Source: Aldrovandia affinis
Lineage: Eukaryota > Chordata > Actinopteri > Notacanthiformes > Halosauridae
DNA: 64,000 nucleotides
NCBI GenBank assembly: GCA_029706075.1
Contig: JAINUG010000257.1
Coordinates: forward strand, 1,151,535 to 1,215,534
Direction: 5' to 3'
Both the position numbers and the translations under genes were made by a program. The notes beneath the pieces were generated by a model. The model had not been told where the DNA came from and did no database searches. It saw only the letters and a list, made by a program, of their open reading frames with translations. Positions 48,701-60,384 of the stretch are shown one piece after another (positions within the stretch are counted from its first letter, which is position 1; every line of letters starts with the position of its first letter).

Positions 48701-50658
48701 TTATGATATTCATCTCATTCAGAGGAGGCATTCTAAAAATGCATACTTCCCTGATTGTAAAGTTGAAAAGACTTTGTATAAGAGTTAGTATAAGAATGAA
48801 TATAAGAGTTGTGTTGGCTAGCCATTCCAAGAGGCACCACTTTTTGACCATCGCTAGCCTTGAGCACTGTGTTTGTTGCAGACATTTCTCTCAAAGGTCA
48901 GAAGTTGGAAAGCATTGTATGAAATGATTCATTACTGTTCATACCTTGAACAGGTGGATTCAATTCCTTCCTGATGTTACACATTCTGATAAACGTTTTC
49001 TTCTCCAGAATGTTTTGGTTATTCAATGGAAGTGATTAATCTAATCCTATGAGATTATGACGAAGTAACAGTAAGACAAAAGTGTGTGGTAGTCATCCGT
49101 CTTTTCTTGTTTCATCCCCTCTCTTTGAAGGCCCTCACTTTGCAGCGGTGAATGACAATAATGAAATCATTATTACGGATTTCCACAACCATTCTGTAAA
49201 GGTAAGAGTATTTCCATTTGAGGACAGGAAGGACTGGGATTTGATCTGGTGACTTTTATGTTTTTAACATCCAAGACTCAATTATTACATGACAAATTAA
49301 ATGGTTATTGATTACAGCATCCATGCTAATTATTGTCTTTCATCTCTGTTAATTGACAAATTGTTTTAAAATTCTGAATTTCATGAATCATGATATCTAG
49401 AGTTTATATTTTAAGGCTTTTGATACACTAATGGTTTTGGCACAATATTTCATGGTGACCAATTGCCTTCAAAAGTGTAATGAATATTTCCTTTATTTTT
49501 AGAATATTTATTTTGGATGTGTCCTCTTCAAACTAGCCAGCATCCTCCTCAAACTATCCAACCATTGGGAAACAATTTGGCTTCGTCCCACCAGTGGTAG
49601 AATTTAAGTTTAACTTGGCCAGGGTTCCTCAGGCTACAGCTACATTAGCTCCTCCCACAACACGCCAGGCATCTCTCCTCCAATCAGCACTAGCTATATA
49701 GTAGCCCATGTAATAATCTGTGGCCTGTATTGTGGAAAATTATCACTGAAGACCTGATTGAGTGCGGGTGGGACCACAATGACTGAAGAGGCACAAGTGG
49801 TGTTTCTGAATTGGGGGGGAAGAGGTAAACATTGTTTTTTTTTTTTTATGTACCCTTCAAGGAAAACCTTTTATCAATCTTCATGTTTTGTTTCATTTGT
49901 GCTTGTGGAATACAGATTTTCAATACAGAGGGGGAATTCCTTCTGAAGTTTGGGTCCAATGGCGAGGGAAATGGCCAGTTTAATGCTCCTACAGGCGTGG
50001 CAGTAGATGTCAACGGCAATATCATTGTGGCAGATTGGGGCAACAGTCGAATACAGGTAAGACTTGGTGTCAGTATATCGGGGGAGTCTGTGTATTCCTC
50101 ATTCTCACAAGTGCAACAGTTAGGTGAACATGTCAATATGTGCAAAATTAAATTGAACCTCAGTGTGGTTTGTTCTTAACTTTGAATAACAAAATGTAAA
50201 AATGTCAGAAAGAGATTATTATTATAGAATGTTATAGAATATTATCACTATTTTTACATTTGTCATGCTGTCACCTGAACTACAATGAGCTGTAAGCAGG
50301 TTGAATCTCTGCCTTGGTGCAAGGATCTGAGTCATTCCTTTCACTGATGAGTGTTCGTCAGAGATCAAAACTCAGAGCCTTGAACTCCCTCACAGTTCAG
50401 GAAAGAGGAAAATCGTGATGATGTCATTGGCATGATACCACACTGCAAACCCAGACTCGGGTCTGAAAATGGTCTCCTCTCTCTCCCTCCTCTCCCTCTA
50501 CACAGGTATTTGATGGCAGTGGTTCCTTCTTATCCTACATCAATACATCAGTAGACCCTCTGTATGGGCCCCAGGGCCTGGCTCTGACCTCCGATGGCCA
50601 TGTTGTGGTAGCGGATTCTGGGAACCACTGCTTCAAAGTGTACCGCTACCTGCAGTGA
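37433..50658 (+). CDS. trim2: Tripartite motif protein 2 (E3 ubiquitin ligase)
   Basis: Eleven coding exons give a complete 742-residue protein, close to the length of mammalian TRIM2. The order is: C3HC4 RING (Cys23, 26, 38, His40, Cys43, 46, 60, 63); B-box (CCPNHEGK to [10 protein letters not shown], about 115-155); coiled coil (about 160-315); filamin repeat (about 320-420); basic linker near 430-455; and six-bladed NHL propeller (about 470-742, ending CFKVYRYLQ). TRIM2 is a cytosolic ligase, strong in neurons, known to ubiquitinate neurofilament light chain. Near-identity across the NHL part separates it from TRIM3. The ATG at 37433 is chosen because [15 protein letters not shown] matches the mammalian start and an in-frame TGA lies upstream at 37397. 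All introns are GT-AG except intron 4, which uses a GC donor. It may be one of two fish paralogues (a or b). Confidence 0.98.
38739..38849. repeat. Two degenerate intronic copies of the start of trim2 exon 2
   Basis: The segments at 38739-38786 (AGAACTGCATACCTGCTCAC, then AGCCTGATGCTGTCT) and 38787-38849 resemble the exon sequence that starts at 38850 (AGAACTACATACCTGCCCAC, AGCCTCACTGTCT). Units are 48 and 63 bp. The first two copies no longer code. Confidence 0.7.
38842..39073 (+). CDS. trim2: trim2 coding exon 2
   Basis: The acceptor CTGTAG ends at 38841 and the donor GTAAGG starts at 39074. It encodes residues 45-122: the rest of the RING ([20 protein letters not shown]), [14 protein letters not shown], and the first B-box ligands. 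It ends in phase 0. Confidence 0.96.
39314..39618. repeat. 23-bp minisatellite, about 13 copies
   Basis: The unit is GGTCTAGTATAGGCCACAG plus GATA. Middle copies are identical and edge copies vary. It lies in trim2 intron 2. There are no spacers between units. Confidence 0.95.
40249..40290. repeat. (GT)n microsatellite
   Basis: A GT run with one interruption in trim2 intron 2. Confidence 0.92.
40791..40845 (+). mobile_element. SINE/LINE tail fragment
   Basis: GTAAGTCGCTCTGGATAAGA, then GCGTCTGCTAAATGC and an (AAATGT)n tail: an isolated RSg-1-type 3' end in trim2 intron 2. Confidence 0.8.
41178..41329 (+). CDS. trim2: trim2 coding exon 3 (B-box)
   Basis: The acceptor TGTCCCCAG ends at 41177 and the donor GTGTGT starts at 41330. 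It encodes [20 protein letters not shown] and [15 protein letters not shown], the zinc-binding B-box, and ends with two bases of an Arg codon. Confidence 0.96.
41431..41650 (-). mobile_element. tRNA-derived SINE with RSg-1-type tail
   Basis: The minus strand begins GGCAGTGTAGTATAATGGTT and CTTCAATTCCCAGGTGGGG and ends TAAGTCGCTCTGGATAAGAG, CATCTGCTAAATGCC with (AAATGT)n. It lies in trim2 intron 3. Confidence 0.85.
41993..42173 (+). CDS. trim2: trim2 coding exon 4 (coiled coil), GC donor
   Basis: The acceptor CCTCCTCTAG ends at 41992. The exon encodes [19 protein letters not shown] to [11 protein letters not shown]. The donor is AAG/GCAAGG at 42174, a GC-AG intron. It is the only choice that keeps phase 0 into exon 5 ([10 protein letters not shown]), as in other TRIM2 proteins. 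Confidence 0.95.
42240..42757. repeat. Minisatellite and (GT)n filling trim2 intron 4
   Basis: Two clear units (42455-42563 and 42564-42680, about 109 and 117 bp) share GTGTGTGTCATAGATGCTGG and GTGTATAAGCGCTGTCTC. Earlier decayed units reach back to about 42290. A (GT)n run at 42717-42755 ends a few bases before exon 5. Confidence 0.85.
42762..43485 (+). CDS. trim2: trim2 coding exon 5 (coiled coil, filamin)
   Basis: The acceptor GTTGTAG ends at 42761, right after a (GT)n run, and the donor GTAAGC starts at 43486. It encodes residues 234-475, including [29 protein letters not shown], the filamin repeat ([33 protein letters not shown]) and a basic linker. Confidence 0.97.
44379..44482 (+). 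CDS. trim2: trim2 coding exon 6 (first NHL strand)
   Basis: The acceptor CATTCCAG ends at 44378 and the donor GTAAGC starts at 44483. It encodes [20 protein letters not shown] to ADSNNQCVQ and ends in phase 0. Confidence 0.96.
44483..46287. other. trim2 intron 6, nothing recognised
   Basis: AT-rich intron without coding motifs or a clear repeat family. Open frames here (for example 45352-45765) show no family signature. Confidence 0.6.
46288..46455 (+). CDS. trim2: trim2 coding exon 7 (NHL)
   Basis: The acceptor CTGGCAG ends at 46287 and the donor GTAGGC starts at 46456. Its 56 codons run [20 protein letters not shown] through [19 protein letters not shown] to SSEGKFK. Confidence 0.97.
46792..46960 (+). 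CDS. trim2: trim2 coding exon 8 (NHL)
   Basis: The acceptor TACAATAG ends at 46791 and the donor GTACCT starts at 46961. It encodes [20 protein letters not shown] to [11 protein letters not shown] plus one base of a Gly codon. Confidence 0.96.
46961..49130. other. trim2 intron 8, nothing recognised
   Basis: AT-rich intron of 2.2 kb with no exon, RNA gene or clear mobile element that I can support. Confidence 0.6.
49131..49201 (+). CDS. trim2: trim2 coding exon 9 (NHL)
   Basis: The acceptor TCTTTGAAG ends at 49130 and the donor GTAAGA starts at 49202. It completes Gly and encodes [20 protein letters not shown] then SVK. Confidence 0.95.
49916..50056 (+). CDS. trim2: trim2 coding exon 10 (NHL)
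   Basis: The acceptor GAATACAG ends at 49915 and the donor GTAAGA starts at 50057. Its 47 codons include [20 protein letters not shown] and [18 protein letters not shown]. Confidence 0.97.
50506..50658 (+). CDS. trim2: trim2 last coding exon (NHL end)
   Basis: The acceptor CTACACAG ends at 50505 and the stop TGA is at 50656-50658. It encodes [38 protein letters not shown] and RYLQ, closing the propeller. Confidence 0.97.
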   Translation, partial: VFDGSGSFLSYINTSVDPLYGPQGLALTSDGHVVVADSGNHCFKVYRYLQ

Positions 50659-51785
50659 CTGGGGTTTTCACCTCACCTCGTCCTTCTGTGCTCAGAGGGA
50701 CGGGCACACTTTCACACTCCCGCACCTCTCAAGACAGCTATCTTAACCTGAAGCACTTCATCTGAGTGGGAGTATGCAGACTTTCCACAAACTTACCCTT
50801 GATGCTTTTTACAGAGACAGATGGTTTCCAAACGTTTTGTCAGGTGAATGACAATGAGAATCGCAACTGAAGAGCTGTTGTAGCATAGCATATTAACACG
50901 GTCAACACTGTTACTTTAAATGATACGGCAACGATGGCTGATTTATCTGGTTAACTGGCTATTGGTTTGTAAGCTAGGTAGCTTCCTAGTTTAACTATAT
51001 AGAGTGTTAATAAGCTTGTTTACAAGTGCAAAAAAACAATAACTAGCTAGCTAGTAAAACACATTATAAGAGAGCTACAGTATCAAGTAAGAAAGCTACA
51101 AGTTAAATCTGGTATATATTAACTGTAATTATTATTAATGCAACAATAACTTGTAGTTACTTGGGGTTATCAGCATGTGCAACATGTCACTTTGTTGAGG
51201 CTCTGGTCTCAAGGAGTGAGTGACACACTATATAAACTACACAGCCTACTCGTTGCCGGATTATTTTCTGAACATTATGTTCATCTATCTTCAGGCAGGG
51301 CCCTATTTTTGCCAATCATTTCAAGGTGCAAAGCATCATGAGTAAGAACGTGAAAAGTGCATAGTCTCCCCTTCTTCATCTTTGTGGCCTTGCTGTGACC
51401 TTTGAACTCTACTCCCCAAAAACCCAGCAGCCTCCCTCCCACCTCTTTCCTTCCACGTTTCTCCATTTGTCTTCAGGCAAGCAAGCCAAGCCAAGAAACT
51501 AACCCAGCCCTGTAAGATAAATAGTCTCCACCATCATTAAGTTTGATCATTCCTTTGCAGAGTGGTGATGACCTATCATGGTAGTGAGCTCTTCTCTAAA
51601 CGTGTCAATGCCTGTGTGCTCATGCCATGAAATGTTTGCTATTGCCCATGTTAGGATGATAAAGTAATGCCTGATATATATATTTATGATTATTTAATTG
51701 CACCATTATCTATATTCACTATTTATTGCCCTTGACAGTTGAAAATATAGTATTTTAGTGTAAAACTGTAAAACTGTGTAAGAAC

Positions 51786-51790
<5 letters not shown>

Positions 51791-51820
<30 letters not shown>
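51791..51820. repeat. (TA)n microsatellite
   Basis: A pure TA run in the trim2 3' region. Confidence 0.9.
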
Positions 51821-51827
<7 letters not shown>

Positions 51828-52596
51828 CTGTATATTAACACAGCAATTTATTAATTTGCTATTGGTTCATGCTTGACAACCTGACTTGAAAGATAAAACA
51901 GTATGGCAGCTTCAGTAAAATTTAAAAGCAATCTATTTTATTCTGAAAATTAGTCACAATAAGATAAAAAAATATATATATATTTGTGAAATTACCTTTA
52001 ATAACAATAATGTTTGAAAAGAAAAAAGGTTTCTCCATATGTGTTCTGCACCTGTAGTCATGGTCTATTTTTCTTGTGGTCTTTCACACTTGACAAACAA
52101 ACAACAGGTTAAAGAAGACCTGCACTTCTCAGTAAAATGTTAGTCTTTGTTTTCCTGGTAAGGATTGAAAAGTACAGGTCTTCTTTATATTGTGTAATGT
52201 TTTTATGATTGCACCGATACTTATCACAGGACTCGATATAGCAGGGTATTTTTGATGCATGATTTTAGAATTGTAAAGTTGTCGTAGCTATAACATTGAC
52301 ATGCCTGCAATGCTTTGAGAATTATTATTTTTTAAACTCTGTAGTGGAAAACATCTGGAGGGGGGATGTGTAGTATCCTCCATTACAGGCCCTTTATGTG
52401 TTTGTCAGATCTGTCTGCTCATGGTGAAACCTTTTCTGCCATGTTGAATGCACTATCCTCAATTCTCAAACTCTGAATTACTGATCAACTATTAACCCAA
52501 ACATCAACACCATACTCAATATCTAACATTTACAATAAAAAACTTGGTAACACACTACTTTATAACTCAAGTACCACTTAATTATAGTGTAATAGT

Positions 52597-53232
52597 CAGG
52601 GGCGTGGCTAGGGTCTGGCTATTGGGCTATAGCCCCAGCCCTTTTTTCATTAGCCCCGGACCTGGGCAGATTAATTCTTAATATTAAAAAAATACTACTA
52701 ATGATAATATCCCCCGAAAGGATCATAAAGAGTTAAAAATACATTCTTTTTTTTCTGAGTGCCAAAGTTTGTTTGTTTGTTGGTTGGTTTGGTAAAAATG
52801 TATCTTTCTAACAGTCTCACGAGCAAGCGAAACTGCCAGTAGAGGCGAAAATAGAGAGGAGGGAAATGAGTGAGAGAGTAAGAGTGAGTGTTCATTATTG
52901 AAAATATGTGAAACAATTCACAATGTCAGTGTAAGCTTGTAGAAATCAATGGGAATAGAAAACGGGATGACGATAACTCGCTGCGCGCTGCGTGATTGAA
53001 AATGAGCAGGATTGGCTTTACTTTTAAACTCAATGGCTGTTACTTTTCGCTTTATTGAAACTTTGTTGCAAGTGCTTAATGTCATTATAAACATAAGAAC
53101 TATAATGATACGTTAGATGCATTGTTTACATTCTACGTACGTTTACTACACAGTATGTAAAATTATCTATTATTATCTAGACTAGGTCGTGGGCTCAGCC
53201 CCGGATGTTTGCAATGTCTAGTCATGCGCCTG
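52597..53232. mobile_element. hAT-type non-autonomous transposon with perfect 8-bp duplication
   Basis: The left end is CAGGGGCGTGGCTAGGG; the right end, reverse-complemented, is CAGGCGCATGACTAGAC. The flanks carry the identical octamer GTAATAGT at 52589-52596 and 53233-53240, as expected for hAT insertion. The interior has no transposase frame. Confidence 0.85.
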
Positions 53233-53684
53233 GTAATAGTTACTGTACTCTTTGCTATTGTATAATGAGCCACACACTCTTGGGGAAGCTCAAGACTCAC
53301 CATTTACCATTACAATATTACTACATTTTTGGCAACATTACTGTCCCTTCATCCTGAGCTGTAAAATAGAGTGCAACCAAAAAGGTACCCAACCAAAATC
53401 ACAGTTATTCTGTTTTTCCATGATTGAGATGGTTTGTTTCTTAAAGAAATGTTGGATGTTGTACAGTGTACATTTATATGGCATTACAGGTTGTAGTTCC
53501 AATTTTTTTTTTTTTTCAAATGGAAAACCTAAGATAAATCATTTATTTTGACACTTGTTTCATGGATATTTGGGTTGTGTGGCACTTAGATGGTCAATGT
53601 ATGCTTGAAAGATTATTTATAGAACAAGTAAAAGGGAACAAATGTAACTAAGACTTTCATCCTAACATTTGGTCCCTTACTCTG

Positions 53685-53750
53685 ATTGAATTAATTGCAT
53701 TTATATAGCACCTTTTGTCCTTTGCAAGGATGTCAGAGCACTTTAAAGTG
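53685..53750 (-). mobile_element. Short non-LTR retrotransposon tail
   Basis: The minus strand ends in GGTGCTATATAAATGCAATT, resembling the common 3' end of vertebrate CR1/L2 LINEs. Confidence 0.5.
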
Positions 53751-55188
53751 AGGGGGCCAACTCACCTCAGTTATCAACAATTTATTGCACACACCTGTGA
53801 GCGATGGTCATGAGCTGTTTTCTTCAGAACTCACACCACACATCAGTTAAGGTGAAAAAGGCCAGATGTGGTACAAACATATTAGTTCTTAAAATTATTC
53901 AAACTTTAATCATCTTCAGAAAGTGTGCCTCATTTGTGTTGACATGATTCTTTACTTTTTTAAAAAGATTAAGGGTGCAGGATTAGAAATATCGCGCATT
54001 GATCTTATTTCTGGCAACATACTCGAAGTCCTGCCAATGTGCTCCATTGACCTGCATATAGCAATTAGGTCAGGTGACCTGGAAGAGGGACTTTTTCAAA
54101 ATACTTTGACATAAGCTGATTACGATAAATTATCCAAATTAGATACAGTACATGAATTCCTGTATTTTATGAAGCAATTTTTGTTTTATTTTCTCATTTC
54201 CTAATTCATTTTTTTCAGCCCTTATATTTGTGTGATGCAAATTTGAAGGCTAAGTGCCCATTATATGTTTGTATGGTTTTATTTTCTCAAAGTGGGGTTA
54301 TATATTTATTTCAAGAGCAATTCTAAGCTACATTTTGTATACAGATACGTATTTGGTTCATTTGACTGTTGTTTTTTTATGCCTGTACAGAATGAACTTG
54401 TTTGATACAGAGTATTTGATAGATTGTGATAGTTCTGAAAGTCCAACACTAAGTAATGTCTCAGAAATGCAGCCTTAAAAATGATCATATCTTATAAATT
54501 AAAACATGAGGATGTTTTCTTATCGATGTGAGTAGCACATGCTACATGAGTATGTCAGCTACATACAATACATTTCTCTGTCACACTGTTCACATTTATT
54601 GAAATAGCTTTACAAATCCCTAAATGTGATTTCTGCGGGTGTAACCTATTCTACTACTTAAGTTTGAACATTTCATCACTGACCTTAATTTAATCATGTG
54701 TATGTGCAGCACATTAATAAAATATAGCATTCTTTGAAAAAAGGTTCCTTTGTATTTTTAAATGATTAAGTACACATTTGTAATATTGCTTCATATTTGT
54801 AATGCAACTTACTCATATTTGGTCAGTAGGCTACTCATTACTCCATTTCATTAGGACATTTTTATCAACATTTTAGAATTGGCTCGAAGTAAAACATTAA
54901 TTTGTTGAAGTGAAGTTAAATACACGGAGTTAAATACACAGCAAATCATTGTCGACGTATTGTAACGTTACTAGCCTATACCAACCTCTTCGACTGTGTA
55001 GCTACACCAGATGGCGTTCAGAGTCAATTTATAAGGAATCATTGAGGCGTCATCGCACGGGATCCGCCCACATACAGCAACGCGGGTAAATCAAGGGAGC
55101 AGGCACAACATTCTAAGTAGCGTCTCACCTAGCTATAGTAAATAAACAGTTTTACTCAGTTTTCGATTCATAAACATCATAACACAAC

Positions 55189-55191
55189 ATG
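55189..55191 (+). CDS. mnd1: mnd1 exon 1 coding part, copy A (start codon only)
   Basis: ATG is followed at once by the donor GTAAGT. It is preceded by CATAACACAAC. The whole coding content of this exon is Met. Confidence 0.85.
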
Positions 55192-56529
55192 GTAAGTGAC
55201 CTCAGATCCAGCGATATGCGGTTGATATAGAAATTCATGTTAAAGTTAGCTGCTTACTTAGCTAACGTTATTTCACTTCAGCGTAGTGTCCTAGCTGAAT
55301 AGCTATATAACTATCTATCTAGCTAACTATCTAGTTAAGCCATGTTTAGCCACGTAGCGCTAACGAGCTACTACTTAATTTCGTGGAAAATGGCTCGCAA
55401 GGTGGTAAATATTAGCTATATAAAAACTATCAAATAAATTGGGATGTGAGTGAAACCAGTGAATACGAACCACTAATGTAGCTAGCTAGCGTTGAGTGAA
55501 TCCCTCTGGATCTACAATGACAATGACAGCGTTTATATTTGATGCATATCGTTAGCTAACTACTAGCTAGTGTGAGCTACCCATTAGTCTTCTAAATAAA
55601 ACATTCAACACGAATAGCTTACCATATTACTGCAGGTAAGACATCGCCAAACAGCAAAACAGCGTGCTTTGATACCAAAATAAGCACAAACACCTTTGTC
55701 CGAGATAGTGAGTGGAGGGAAATGACTATAAATTACATAAATCTGAAAATGGAGCTAAACGCTCATGGCCAGAGCATGGCAGTTTGCAAAGCAAACGCTG
55801 GCATATTCGGCTGCAATCAAACTAGGCAGCCAATTTGACACCTAGCTCACTTAACTTCGTTTATTCCATAAACTAACGTTCGTTAATCGCTATCTTTTGC
55901 TGTTCGGTCAAGAGTGGGGCACACTGTCAGTTTTTTTTAAGCTCTCCGTTAATTATACAATTCCTTTTAATTGAGCTGTTATTAATAATACAATTCCCTT
56001 CACTTAACTACAGACATGCATTTGGATCAAAGGCAGATGGTCTGGACGTGTGTTTGTTATAACATAATGATACAAGTAGGCCTAATTTGTTTCTGTAAAT
56101 TCCGTTAATATCATCCCATTAAACACATAAGAAGATAGTCTACTAATTCATGCATCCAATGGCCACTGAAAACAATAAAGACTAGCTTTGTGCCTATACG
56201 TTTGGCTAGCAAATGAGCCTATCACCACTAGTCAAAACTACTAGACAGAAAGCTAGCAACTACACAAAACTACACACAAAGTATCGATAGATGATCTCTG
56301 GAGATTAATAGCATGGTTTTGGTCTGGTTATAGTCATACAAGGAGTCAACTTTTTTTATAATGTGAGAGATCTCTACACCTACATCATTCTTCGCTTGGC
56401 TTCAAATCAGCAGTCTGAGTTACAACCCCCATTGTGCAGCTAAGTTGTCCCACTGCGCCATCTTTGCTGAGCAAAGATTTTGTAACGACGAGATCCACCT
56501 GCTCGGGACGGGTCCACTTCACCACCACA

Positions 56530-56568
<39 letters not shown>

Positions 56569-59500
56569 GTAATGATGATGACGGTGATCAGGCCGATCAA
56601 CTACTTTTATGTACAGTAGTTCACCTCTTTAATCCAGTTTTACACTGAATCAGTATGTAAAAATAAATAAATACAACGCAGACTCCGAGGTCTCAAAATA
56701 CAGAGGTCATGACCTCGGTGTCCTTAGTGGTAGATACGGCCATGGGCATGACAACATCAAGGTGGGCTATGCTGTGTTGCAGTTAGTGCACACTATGCTT
56801 GATATTGGTATCTACGGTATAAGTAGTGGCTTGGTCGTAAAGTGCACCTGCCTTGTGTGCTCCACTCTGGGACCCATGTCATAGGGGCACTTCAGTGCCA
56901 GTTGCATTGCCAACCCTACAATTGGGTAACTAGCAGTATTGTAAAAACGGACAGTAATCATTTTGGGGTCAGTTTGTGTCAGTGTCATCACCCTAATACA
57001 TTTTGAAATGTGACATTTTTAAACGGTTGCCAGTAATGTGACATCGCCTCACCCAGACAACATCTCCCAAGGGGTGAGACTAGCTGAGTAAAGAAACACT
57101 GAAGCACTCAAATGTCATTGCATGTATAAGATAAATGTGACAACTCTGTCAGACTGATGTTTGACGCTGCAAGCGTTGTCCCCTGCACAGAAGATGTTTC
57201 TTTGTTCAGAAATAGGATGTGTTGGAGGCTTGTAAACTGCAATTTTAAGCAGTTTTTCATAATGCAACGGGGCCATATTGTGTTTTCAACTCACACAAAT
57301 TTGCTGTATGGACAACGTGCTCTTATATTCGGCACACAATATTATACCGTTTTCACCTTTTTCCTGAGGTATGCCAGTACAAAAGTAGAAACGCACATTA
57401 ACTTTTGAACCGTTAGAATGTCAATGCCATAATATTTTAGTTTTATGAGATAAAATAGTGGCAAACATTAGGTGAGATGGTGACCTGGTCCTGTAGTTTG
57501 TGATGGTCAGCTTGTTGTTTTTGACAGTCAAAGAAGAAAGGCCTTAGCCTGGAGGAGAAGCGTAGTCGAATGATGGAGATATTCTTTGAGACGGTGAGTA
57601 TGTTAACACTAAGCTGTGTGGCAGAGACTAGCTGTGTCACAGCCAAGGTTACTGTCCTCTGGTTAAGTTTTTTTAAACGTTAATTTTTGTTTATTTTCGT
57701 ATTTGGTTCATTTGACTGTTGTTTTTTTATGCCTGTACAGAATGAACTTGTTTGATACAGAGTATTTGATAGATTGTGATAGTTCTGAAAGTCCAACACT
57801 AAGTAATGTCTCAGAAATGCAGCCTTAAAAATGATCATATCTTATAAATTAAAACATGAGGATGTTTTCTTATCGATGTGAGTAGCACATGCTACATGAG
57901 TATGTCAGCTACATACAATACATTTCTCTGTCACACTGTTCACATTTATTGAAATAGCTTTACAAATCCCTAAATGTGATTTCTGCGGGTGTAACCTATT
58001 CTACTACTTAAGTTTGAACATTTCATCACTGACCTTAATTTAATCATGTGTATGTGCAGCACATTAATAAAATATAGCATTCTTTGAAAAAAAGGTTCCT
58101 TTGTATTTTTAAATGATTAAGTACACATTTGTAATATTGCTTCATATTTGTAATGCAACTTACTCATATTTGGTCAGTAGGCTACTCATTACTCCATTTA
58201 ATTAGGACATTTTTATCAACATTTTAGAATTGGCTCGAAGTAAAACATTAATTTGTTGAAGTGAAGTTAAATACACGGAGTTAAATACACAGCAAATCAT
58301 TGTCGACGTATTGTAACGTTACTAGCCTATACCAACCTCTTCGACTGTGTAGCTACACCAGATGGCGTTCAGAGTCAATTTATAAGGAATCATTGAGGCG
58401 TCATCGCACGGGATCCGCCCACATACAGCAACGCGGGTAAATCAAGGGAGCAGGCACAAAATTCTAAGTAGCGTCTCACCTAGCTATAGTAAATAAACAA
58501 CAGTTTTCGATTCATAAACATCATAACACAACATGGTAAGTGACCTCAGATCCAGCGATATGCGGTTGATATAGAAATTCATGTTAAAGTTAGCTGCTTA
58601 CTTAGCTAACGTTATTTCACTTCAGCGTAGTGTCCTAGCTGAATAGTTATATAACTATCTATCTAGCTAACTAGCTAGTTAAGCCACGTAGCGCTAACGA
58701 GCTACTACTTAATTTCGTGGAAAATGGCTCGCAAGGTGGTAAATATTAGCTATATAAAAACTATCAAATAAATTGGGATGTGAGTGAAACCAGTGAATAC
58801 GAACCACTAATGTAGCTAGCTAGCTAGCGTTGAGTGAATCCCTCTGGATCTACAATGACAATGACAGCGTTTATATTTGATGCATATCGTTAGCTAACTA
58901 CTAGCTAGTGTGAGCTACCCATTAGTCTTCTAAATAAAACATTCAACACGAATAGCTTACCATATTACTGCAGGTAAGACATCGCCAAACAGCAAAACAG
59001 CGTGATTTGATACCAAAATAAGCGCAAACACCTTTGTCCGAGACAGTGAGTGGAGGGAAATGACTATAAATTACATAAATCTGAAAATGGAGGTAAACGC
59101 TCATGGCCAGAGCATGGCAGTTTGCAAAGCAAACGCTGGCATATTCGGCTGCAATCAAACTAGGCAGCCAATTTGACACCTAGCTCACTTAACTTCGTTT
59201 ATTCCATAAACTAACGTTCGTTAATCGCTATCTTTTGCTGTTCGGTCAAGAGTGGGGCACACTGTCAGTTTTTTCCCCAGCTAAGCTCTCCGTTAATTAG
59301 GTTTAATTGAGCTGTTAATAATACAATTCCCTTCACTTAACTACAGACATGCATTTGGATTGCTGGACGTGTGTTTGTTATAACATAATGATACAAGTAG
59401 GCCTAATTTGTTTCTGTAAATTCCGTTAATATCATCCCATTAAACACATAAGAAATACACACATGCATCCAACATTAATCGTTAAGATTCTAGAACAATG

Positions 59501-60340
59501 CATGTACTTCATTTAGCTCAAAGGCAGATGGTCATGGGACAGATATACATGTACGTGTCTATGCATGTGTGTATAGGATAACTTAATATCCTGTGTATAG
59601 GATAACTTAATAGCAGAAACGTATATCCATTGGCATTTTTCTCCCACAATTGTTGATTATTAATATGTATTCGTTATTGATCTATCTACAGTATAACACT
59701 GAAAAGTGTAAGACATGAGAGCATGCCTACACCTCAATCCGACTAATGACCAGGGCCGTATCCAGGAGTTACTTATTACCGAGGTCATGAGACCTAGCCC
59801 CTCTACGGGGGTTCGTCACTAAGACTTTTTTTATGTAATCAGTCTACCCTTGTAGCTAATTCACTACAAGAGCAGTAGACTGTCATGATTTTATGAATGG
59901 CCACTGAAAATGTACAATAAAATGTAGCTAGCTTTGTGCCTATCACCACTGTCAATGTATGCCATGTTAGCTAACGCTAGCCTAAATGAGCCTATCACCA
60001 CTAGTCTGACGAAAAAGTGGTTTGTGTAACAGTCAGCTAGACAGAGACCGCTACGTTTGGCTAGCAACTACACAAAACTACACACAAAGTAGGTATCGAT
60101 AGATGATCTCTGGAGATTAATAGCATGGTTTTGGTCTGGTTATAGTAATACAAGGAGTCAACTTTTTTTTATAATGTGAGAGATCTCTACACCTACATCA
60201 TTCTTCGCTTGGCTTCAAATCAGCAGTCTGAGTTACAACCCCCATTGTGCAGCTAAGTTGTCCCACTGCGCCATCTTTGCTGAGCAAAGATTTTGTAACG
60301 ACGAGATCCACCTGCTCGGGACGGGTCCACTTCACCACCA

Positions 60341-60384
<44 letters not shown>

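Larger units (their letters stand above)
50659..54740 (+). other. trim2: trim2 3' region (UTR, extent uncertain)
   Basis: No gene follows trim2 for 4.5 kb; long 3' UTRs are usual for TRIM2. Candidate AATAAA signals lie near 52531 and at 54716-54721. The region contains a (TA)n run at about 51791-51820, a hAT-type element and a short LINE tail. Confidence 0.45.
54348..57697. repeat. Large tandem duplication, copy A (3.35 kb)
   Basis: It starts at CGTATTTGGTTCATTTGACT and is repeated head to tail as 57698-61508. It holds a putative trim2 poly(A) signal (54716), the mnd1 promoter region, exon 1 and exon 2. It differs from copy B by scattered substitutions and several indels, and is about 460 bp shorter. 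Confidence 0.97.

Noticed and set aside
57157..57408. 83-codon frame repeated at 61030 as 62 codons
   Set aside because: It appears twice only because of the large duplication. One copy is shortened by an indel, it has no family match, and it lies in mnd1 intron 1.
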